Part shown: positions 57,577 to 64,000 of the stretch, in pieces
Layout of the letters: each line of letters begins with the position of its first letter
Numbering within the stretch: position 1 is the first letter of the stretch
Source of the DNA: Sialis fuliginosa
Taxonomy: Eukaryota > Arthropoda > Insecta > Megaloptera > Sialidae
Assembly (NCBI GenBank): GCA_961205875.1
Contig: OY540815.1
Location: 1,674,001-1,738,000 of the forward strand
Reading direction: 5' to 3'
Length of the DNA stretch: 64,000 nucleotides
Made by a program: the position numbers and the translations under genes
Notes under the pieces: model-generated
Databases searched by the model: none
Seen by the model: only the letters and a program-made list of their open reading frames with translations
What the model was told of the DNA's origin: nothing

Positions 57577-58350
57577 GGTACTGGCACCAGTTATGGCCGC
57601 TATAAGAGCAAGGTTTGTGTTTTTGTGATTGACGGGCTTCTTTTTTGTAATTCTCATGAACTCATGTTGCTAATAAAACAAGTAATTCTTTATTTAATCA
57701 ATTTAATTACCAAAGTTCGCAAATATACAGTAGTTTGTTTTTTTAAATTATAGTATTTTATTTTGTTTATGGTTTTTCTCCAGTAATGGATAAAGTAAAA
57801 CCAGTATTATGCACAAAAATATAAAAGAAAGAATTTGAAAGGATGTAAAGCAGTTGCTATGATAATATAATAATTAATAAATAAAATATACTAATAATTA
57901 GTTATTAAATTGAATACAGTTAAATGTAAATGTAGTAGTCAAATATCAACAAATATTTCTACTACATTTAATTTAAAAAAGTCATTATTAGGGTCATATC
58001 CATATACACATTATACATAAATATAATAACACGATTAACTTCCCAAGATTCGAAACCGATGACAAGAGTTGGTTTGCAGGTGCTTGTTTTATTTATTTTA
58101 TTTATTTTAGTACCTATTAATTTTATTTTAGTTTTACGATTTTTTTAGAAAAACAAGCCGTGGGGTGAGACCCTTTATGTCCACACAACCAACTTCCCAA
58201 CATGGTATAACTATCAATATTTGAAAATCCCGCTGTAAGACAGTTAAATGTACATAGATTAAAATTCATAAATGGTAGTAATCAAATATAAACAAACATT
58301 TCTAATTCAGTACATTTAATTTAAAAAAATTATCTATAACTGGGGCCATT
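57577..58350 (-). mobile_element. R3 MITE, copy 6, rearranged
   Basis: It begins AGGTACTGGCACCAGTTATG + GCCGCTATAAGAGC and carries CTCCAGTAATGGATAAAGTA. The region near the far end occurs twice (57925-57990 and 58240-58350, each with AGTTAAATGTA and ACATTTAATTTAAAAAA). The two are separated by about 250 bp of unrelated DNA (GATTCGAAACCGATGACAAG, a TTTTA-rich run). Either two partial copies or one copy with an insertion would explain it. Confidence 0.6.
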
Positions 58351-58783
58351 GTACGATCACGCTAGTTCGAAATTTAAGTATTAAAAAATCTCCACTGTAT
58401 GTATATCCATACTCAAAAGTTTTAAAAAAGTTCATGAAAATAGGGTAGTTACATTTTGATCTCTCCTGTAAAATTTGCAAAAATGGTTTTGTTCTGCTGC
58501 TCCTCAGATGACCTACCTACATCAAAACACACATTAAATTCTAAATTCTATAAATCAATTATTTCCGTTTCAACACGTTCCAGAAATCCATTTATCTTGT
58601 TCTCTTTTAAACGACGTGATTATATGTTTAAAGTCCGCACACTGTAATAATATAGTTTCAGCAGAAAATAAAACCAAATATAAATCAGATGGAGAGAAGG
58701 ATACCCAACAAAAACTTGTTACAGTCACACATATCACCATTATATATACTTTAACTTCTCGCCAACACGCCCCAAGAGTGTAG
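58351..58783. other. AT-rich stretch, nothing recognisable
   Basis: A 63-codon frame at 58456-58647 has no recognised domain. Confidence 0.3.
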
Positions 58784-58906
58784 CATATAAAACTTGCTAA
58801 AACCGAATCACCATCTCTGCACCCTCATCTCAAAGAACAACCTCATCCCTAGACAGTACGTAAACTAGCGCGCAGCCCCCACAGCCCTGTCGACATGGGG
58901 AAAACA
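58784..58906 (+). promoter_or_regulatory. Candidate promoter and first coding exon
   Basis: CATATAAAACTTG provides a TATA box at 58786-58792. About 30 bp downstream is a CTCATCTCAAAG initiator-like stretch. Then comes a C-rich leader (AGCGCGCAGCCCCCACAGCC) and ATG in good context at 58895 (GTCGACATGG). After four codons (Met-Gly-Lys-Thr) the sequence reads ACA|GTAAGAG, a good splice donor at 58907. The order is that of a TATA promoter with a short first coding exon. No downstream exon was identified, so this is a prediction only. Confidence 0.3.
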
Positions 58907-59544
58907 GTAAGAGTGTGTTTATATGTATATGTTAACATACGAGTGGCTGGAACAAGCGATGCTCCTCTACTAAACAGAAAGTGGAAAAAGATTCGTATGT
59001 CAGATTTTTTATTTAATTCATTAAATATTATTGTAAATACCTTAATTCTCTTGTCTTATTCAAACGTTTTAAATACTAAATTCTCATTAGCATTCTAATG
59101 TAATAAACAAAATATTAAATTGATTCACTAAGCCGTTTAGGAAATATATTGATTTAAATTTTACATGTCATTGTGTTCTTATGGGAAACTGATATTTTTC
59201 AACATTTTTTTAGGTAAAACACATTGATAAAAAGGTGCAGATTTTCTAATTTTTGGGGGGAGTATAGTATTTGATTAATTGAACATTTATGCAAAATATT
59301 TTAGTGTTCCGATAAATTAATTATAAAACAACAATGTTTTAAATTTCTCGCTCTAAGACTGTTATGTATGTAAATTTGACAACAATGTAAACGAAGTATT
59401 TTTTGAAATAACTATAAAAGATCTTTTTTATAATTAGGTCATATTTATGTTTCTTATAAAGAATTACAGAAAAGTTTAGTACATAGTGTAATTAAAAGTG
59501 CATGAATAATAGAATATCAAGATATTATTACAGGGACCCTACAG
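58907..59544. other. AT-rich stretch, nothing recognisable
   Basis: It would be intron if the upstream exon candidate is real. No repeats were recognised. Confidence 0.3.
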
Positions 59545-59975
59545 ATTGTCCCTGTGTAAGGGGGAGGTGTGACATCTTAAAATATTTATTTTTAAAGATA
59601 TCTTAAGAACAGGAACGTGGAAATTTTATAGAATATTTTATTACAAAGATTTATCTCAATTTGCTTTAGAAAATCGTCATTTGTTTTTTTTTTTAAATTG
59701 CTATTTACTTTGAAATATTAAATGTCATTTGACGTTTGAATAGCAGAAAAAATTAGATTTAGATTGAGATTGTCAAAAAATTTAAAATATACCAAAAAAT
59801 AATGAGCGGCGAATAATTTCGAACTAATATTTTTTATAAAAATTTTGTATAAAAATTAATTGTCGATCTGAATACTTTTTCGGTTTTTATTTAAATTATT
59901 CAATAATTAACTACCTTTGGTGAATTTAGCACGAGGAAACACTGCATTTACTTGGCAGATGTTTTTTTATTTTAA
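59545..59975 (-). mobile_element. R2 element, left-half copy
   Basis: GTGTAAGGGGGAGGTGTGAC, TTTATCTCAATTTGCTTTAG, TCAATAATTAACTACCTTTG + GTGAATTTAGCACGAGGAAA and GCATTTACTTGGCAGATG run in inverse order to 29410 onward. The CAGA-bearing half is missing. Confidence 0.65.
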
Positions 59976-60924
59976 TTTTTTTAAATATTTTCAGAAATCA
60001 TTATTTTTTCTCTCGCAATTAAGTAACTATTTATGTATAAAATTTCTTATGAAACTTTTTGCTAAATATATAAGTGATATGATGTGAAAATTACAGAAAA
60101 TTAGAATTTAACCATCAAAATACCATTCTGCCATAAAAGACCATGTTAGTATTTTTAAATAATAACTTTCAAACTATGTTGTAAAATCTTCTGAAATTTT
60201 TTATCGGTACCTACTTTAGATTTATTAAGGAATAACTTATACACATTTCAACTATTCGTGGAAATTAGATACCTATACTTGCCATACTAAATAACTAAAT
60301 ACATTACAACTATATGCAGTTTTATAGAAAATTAATTGTTAAAAGCAAAAAATAATAATAGTTTACAGATTCTAAGGGTCTTACTATGTAGTATTTAAAT
60401 TGTTAAAATTATTTAAAATATCTGCAAACATTTCTTAATATGACTTCCATCATCTATATTTTTATCATAATTTTATATTGATCTTCTAAATATTAATTCA
60501 AACCCTCGACAAAAAACTGTTGTAAGCGCCTGTTATAATACTATATTATTCTGCACTTTGAGAAAGTTCCTGATAATATTGCCGAAAGCTAAAAACACCA
60601 TATAAAATTTATTAATGTATTCAGCTAGTTTTCCGTTTAATGGACTGTAAGAAGTTAAAAGTTTCGAAACACCGGTATAAGAAATCTACGGAAATGTAAC
60701 GAGGGTATGTTATGTATTTTCAGAACAGCTCTAGGGATTTTACCTACAAGATAATATTATTTATATATAAAATATCTACCTACATACATTATAAACTAAT
60801 ACATCAAATTAAAAAATTTTGTTTGAAATGTATTTATGTTCAATTATCACATACTGAATTCCTTATTTCGAATGAAGTTATTGATTTTATTGTGATAAGA
60901 ATACATATATATTTTATACAAATT
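59976..60924. other. AT-rich stretch, nothing recognisable
   Basis: No gene or repeat was recognised. It lies between two oppositely oriented R2 copies. Confidence 0.3.
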
Positions 60925-61410
60925 CTATTGAAAAAACTTCTGCCAAGTAAATGCACTTGTGCTTCCTCTTGCTAAATACACCAAAGATAGTTAATTATTG
61001 AACAATTTTTTTTATGAATAATTTTTATTAATAAAAAAAAAATTTTAATACGCACCTAATTATTATTTCGTATATTTTTAATTTTTTGACAATTTAATAT
61101 CAAAAAATTAAACTTAAATTTTTCTGTTATGTAAACGTCAAAATAATACTTAAAACGTTAAAATGTCAAAGTAAATAGCGATTTAAAAAAAACGATTTTG
61201 TAAAACAAATTTGTAAGGAAATATTTTACAACAAACGTTGTGGTAACCTACATTATAGAAAATTGAATACTCTGCAAAAAATATTCTATAAAATTTTCAC
61301 GTAACATGTGTCGTTCTTGAAACATCTTGAAAAATTTTATATTTTGGGATGTCGCCCCTTTCTTTTACACACGATTTTGAAGAATTTGAAATGGAACCAT
61401 CCTCAAACCA
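60925..61410 (+). mobile_element. R2 element, left-half copy
   Basis: CTGCCAAGTAAATGCACTTG, TGCTTCCTCTTGCTAAATAC, ACGTAACATGTGTCGTTCTT and TTTTACACACGATTTTGAAG follow the order of 29410-29980. The end after CCATCCTCAAACC is diverged. Confidence 0.65.
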
Positions 61411-61469
61411 TATACCCCAATCAAATTATCCTAAGAAAGTGGTTCGTAAAACATTTATTGTCGCCCGCG

Positions 61470-61755
61470 AAATATTGTAAAAAAATTGTTTTCATTATAT
61501 TTCAAAAATCATAATGCAACCTTCAAAACGCGTAATGATAAAAGTGTAGATCATAAAATTCTATACTTTTCTTCTTAAAAAAATCTTTTTTGGGTCTTAA
61601 TAAACAAAAAAAAATAATAAAAAATAGAAAAAAAAAATTTTATTTCAACAAAAAAAGTGTTCAATTTTATGATCTACATTTTTGTCGTTACACATTTTGA
61701 AAGTTGCATTATGGTTTTTGAAATATAATGAAAAATGTTTTTTCTGCAATATTTC
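61470..61755. mobile_element. Hairpin MITE-like element, ~85-bp arms
   Basis: TTCATTATATTTCAAAAATC + ATAATGCAACCTTCAAAACG is mirrored by TTTTGAAAGTTGCATTATGG + TTTTTGAAATATAATGAAAA, and TAGATCATAAAATT by AATTTTATGATCTA. The core is an A/T-rich loop. Confidence 0.65.
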
Positions 61756-62737
61756 GTGGGCTATCTCGTAAACTATGGGTTTTATGAAATGATGGTTTTG
61801 AAAAAAAAATATGTAAATTAAGAGTTCTAAAAGATTGTTATTTAAGTTTAATCGCTTCTTTACAAAATAAATGCAAAAAATTATTTTTTTGCCAACTTCT
61901 TGCATTATATCTCGTGAAATCTCGTCACAAATTGACGATAGAGAATTGAACCTATTAACAAAATAGATTCGACCCAGATGAACAAAAAAGGCTATGACAC
62001 AATAATGTAAAAAATAAAATGTCTATAAAACAATGCAGAAAAAAAATACAATTTAACCAAAAAAGTTTCATTAATAGTGCTATCAGAAAAAAATGTATAA
62101 TCTTTTTTTTCATAAAATGTAAAATACGAGTAGTACTTAAAAAAATATTTGGAATAAAATATTGTATTGTTTTTTTTGAAGAATTTAAGAAAACTGAGTC
62201 ACTTCATCATACTAATAATAAAATAATACCTACGTCATATAAAAAATGTGTGTTATTTAATAGGAAATTATTTCATGAGTTCATAGAAAAAAAATTACTT
62301 TTAGAAAGAAAATGTGTTCCTTAGAAAGCATTATGTAAACATTGTTTCAAAAATGTTTCATTATCTATTCTTCAGACATCAAACAAATTTATTTTCTCAT
62401 TTTACACTATTCCATTTACATGCTGAAATTGTATCAAATATAAACGACAAAAGAATTTTCCTACATATTTTTTATGCAATACGTTAAGGGAGAAACCTCG
62501 TTTATAGGCTTCAAAAAAGTAATTTTTTTATTGCTTAAAATGTTACTTTGAAACCTGTAGAATACAAATCCACGCGCGTGAAGAGGGAACCCGTTTATTC
62601 AATATTCCTGTTTAATACATATAATCAGGCAGATGTTTCGGAAGAATATACAAGGTATAGTTAGAAGATCTATTTATACGATACTGGAATAGCAGATTAG
62701 ACGATAAATTACCAAACCATACATTTTTCCCTTCCCG
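61756..62737. other. AT-rich stretch, nothing firm
   Basis: A 101-codon frame at 62019-62324 is Lys/Ile/Phe-rich as expected for random AT-rich DNA and has no recognised domain. Confidence 0.3.
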
Positions 62738-63552
62738 GGAAAAAATTTCAGATCTGAAGTGATCTCGGTTGATCTTCATTTTGGAACAAATCAGATCTTT
62801 GTAGATAAATAAACTTTTGTCTACCTTAAATAACAAATACACATATACCTACTATATAGAAACCTTGTTTATAATTTAATCAATTAAAAAAAAATTGTAC
62901 AGAAACGTATTGAATGATATTTGAGGCTCGTGTATTAAATTAATAAATAAATTCACAACTCAATATTTACTGTTAACACAGCATATAGAAACATAAGATA
63001 TTATTAAATTTAATAAAATGAAAAAAAATCCAGAGACGTATTAAGTGATATTTAAGACCCGTATTGTTAAAATAACAAATACACATATTTTTTTTAAATT
63101 GATTAAAATACAAACAATGCGTTTCAATCTCACGATCTACGACGATCTGCAAAGATGTACAACGATCTACAAAGATCAACAACGATCTGCAAAGATTTAC
63201 AACGATCTGCAAAGATCTACAACGATCTATAAAGCTCACGATCTGCAACGATCTACAAAGATCAACAGCGATCTACAAAGATCTGCAACGACCTACAACG
63301 ATCTACAACTATCTGCAAAGATCTACAACGATCTATTAAGATCACGATCTACAAAGATCTATAACGATCTGCAAAGATTTACAACTATCTGCAAAGACCT
63401 ACAACGATCTGCAAAGATCACGATCTACAAGATCTACACAGAGATCTACAACTATCTGCAAAGACCTACAACGATCTACAAAGATCTACAAAGATCTGAT
63501 TTGTTTCAAAATGAAGATCAACCGAGATCACTTCAGATCTGAAATTTTTTCC
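62738..63552. mobile_element. Foldback element enclosing a 10-bp GATC array
   Basis: The arms 62738-62806 and 63484-63552 are near-perfect inverses (AAATTTCAGATCTGAAGTGA + TCTCGGTTGATCTTCATTTT). The right arm runs directly into the array of GATCTACAAC/GATCTGCAAA units. The inner end of the left arm (CAGATCTTTGTAGAT) is one or two array units in inverse orientation. This resembles foldback elements whose arms carry short direct repeats. Confidence 0.75.
63131..63498 (+). repeat. 10-bp tandem array (GATCTACAAC / GATCTGCAAA)
   Basis: About 36 units of 10 bp, mostly alternating ...CAAC and ...CAAA endings, with occasional 6-bp GATCAC or GCTCAC spacers. GATC recurs near-exactly every 10 bp. A 165-codon frame on the plus strand and a frame on the minus strand stay open because three units (30 bp) make a repeating 10-residue peptide. 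No protein is inferred. Confidence 0.9.
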
Positions 63553-63824
63553 ATGGTTGTCACAACTTTAAACGCTTTTTTCTCGATACTTTGTTTTTTT
63601 GTTGAATTAAAAATCGATGTACCTACACAATTACTCAAAAACCATCTAACCGATTAAACTCAAATTTTATACACATTTTAATATTAATAGTGCCCCTTTG
63701 TTAAAAAGCTAATAGTAAGTTAAAATTATTAAAATAAACATGTTTTTGACTGCAACAAATATTTTTTTTTTTAAATAAAGTTTTGTATTCTAAAGTCTAT
63801 TGTTTTTCCAAGCCCCGCCGTTTT

Positions 63825-63950
63825 TGATTTTAGAAAAAACGAAAGTTGTTCTGAACTGTACTCAATTCGTGCTACTAATGCCAAAATGTTTTATTTCGAT
63901 ATTAAGTAGCCCCGAGCACAATTCAGAACAACCTTCATTTTTTCGTAAAA
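63825..63950. repeat. Imperfect inverted repeat
   Basis: GAAAAAACGAAAGTTGTTCT + GAACTGTACTCAATTCGTGC is mirrored by GAGCACAATTCAGAACAACC + TTCATTTTTTC. Arms are about 40 bp. It is probably one end pair of a small MITE. Confidence 0.55.
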
Positions 63951-64000
63951 TCAGTAGGTAATAATAGGACTAACTTTTTTTTTTTAAATTTGTTCATAAG

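Noticed and set aside
62019-62324. 101-codon frame rich in Lys, Ile and Phe
   Set aside because: Composition is that of random AT-rich DNA; no domain, repeat or splice context supports it.
63045-63542. 165-codon frame with LQRS...IYNDLQ repeats
   Set aside because: It is produced by the 10-bp tandem array; frames on both strands stay open for the same reason.
1-64000. CRISPR array, bacterial operon or phage origin
   Set aside because: The tandem arrays present are minisatellites or transposon subrepeats without unique spacers; no cas, phage or operon-like genes are seen, and the repeats are eukaryotic.

Overview
The window is AT-rich eukaryotic DNA that looks like an insect intergenic or intronic region. 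No complete host gene was recognised. The insect assignment rests on the style of the repeats: Helitron 3' ends of the type ACGCGAGCGAAGCCGCG followed by CTAG, 3' tails reading ATCGGTTCAGCGGTTT plus (CAGA)n and TTTCGCATTTA, piggyBac-type TTAA insertions, and many foldback MITEs. Lepidoptera or Hemiptera would both fit, and the sequence alone does not decide between them. No rRNA, confident tRNA, CRISPR array or bacterial-type operon was seen.

The only recognisable coding sequence is a 5'-truncated Penelope-like element (PLE), 45645-46963 on the minus strand. It keeps the end of the reverse transcriptase (YVDD) and a GIY-YIG endonuclease. A near-identical 3' fragment of the same element lies 3.3 kb away (42384-42720). 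Both carry a CUGANGA / stem II / GAAA arrangement resembling a hammerhead ribozyme core. A similar arrangement sits in a small tail-to-tail insert at 19801-20014.

Most of the rest is nested non-autonomous transposon DNA. Working family names used below: R1 = RTE/SINE-like tail; R2 = TIR element ending TGCTTCCTCG; R3 = TA-flanked MITE starting AGGTACTGGCACCAGT; R7 = dispersed repeat with TCCGGTTGAAAGATCG and a CAGA tract; R8 = repeat starting TATACAGGGTG; Hel-1, Hel-2, Hel-3 = three Helitron families. Layout: 1-16.3 kb holds R1, R3, foldbacks, R7 with a piggyBac MITE, Hel-3 and two Hel-1 copies. 16.3-24.6 kb holds R2, R3 with a PLE-like insert, a large foldback and a pogo-like MITE. 24.7-28.0 kb is a three-level nest with a 500-bp tandem triplication. 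29-36.3 kb holds R2 and Hel-3 copies, one of them split by Hel-1. 37.4-47.4 kb holds R2, R3, R7 (split by Hel-2 and a PLE fragment), the PLE and a hAT MITE. 49.5-63.6 kb holds further MITEs, a 2.7-kb foldback with subrepeats, and a foldback enclosing a 10-bp GATC array.

Several insertions can be checked inside the window because the empty target is present in another copy of the same repeat (Hel-2 in R7, Hel-1 in Hel-3), or because target-site duplications are intact (TTAA, TA, 8 bp for hAT, 13 bp for the PLE-like insert). Four richer, apparently single-copy patches could be first exons or promoters of host genes: 4000-4257, 18530-18675, 40010-40240 and 58784-58906. Only the last has a TATA box, a start codon and a splice donor in a sensible order, and all four remain unproven.
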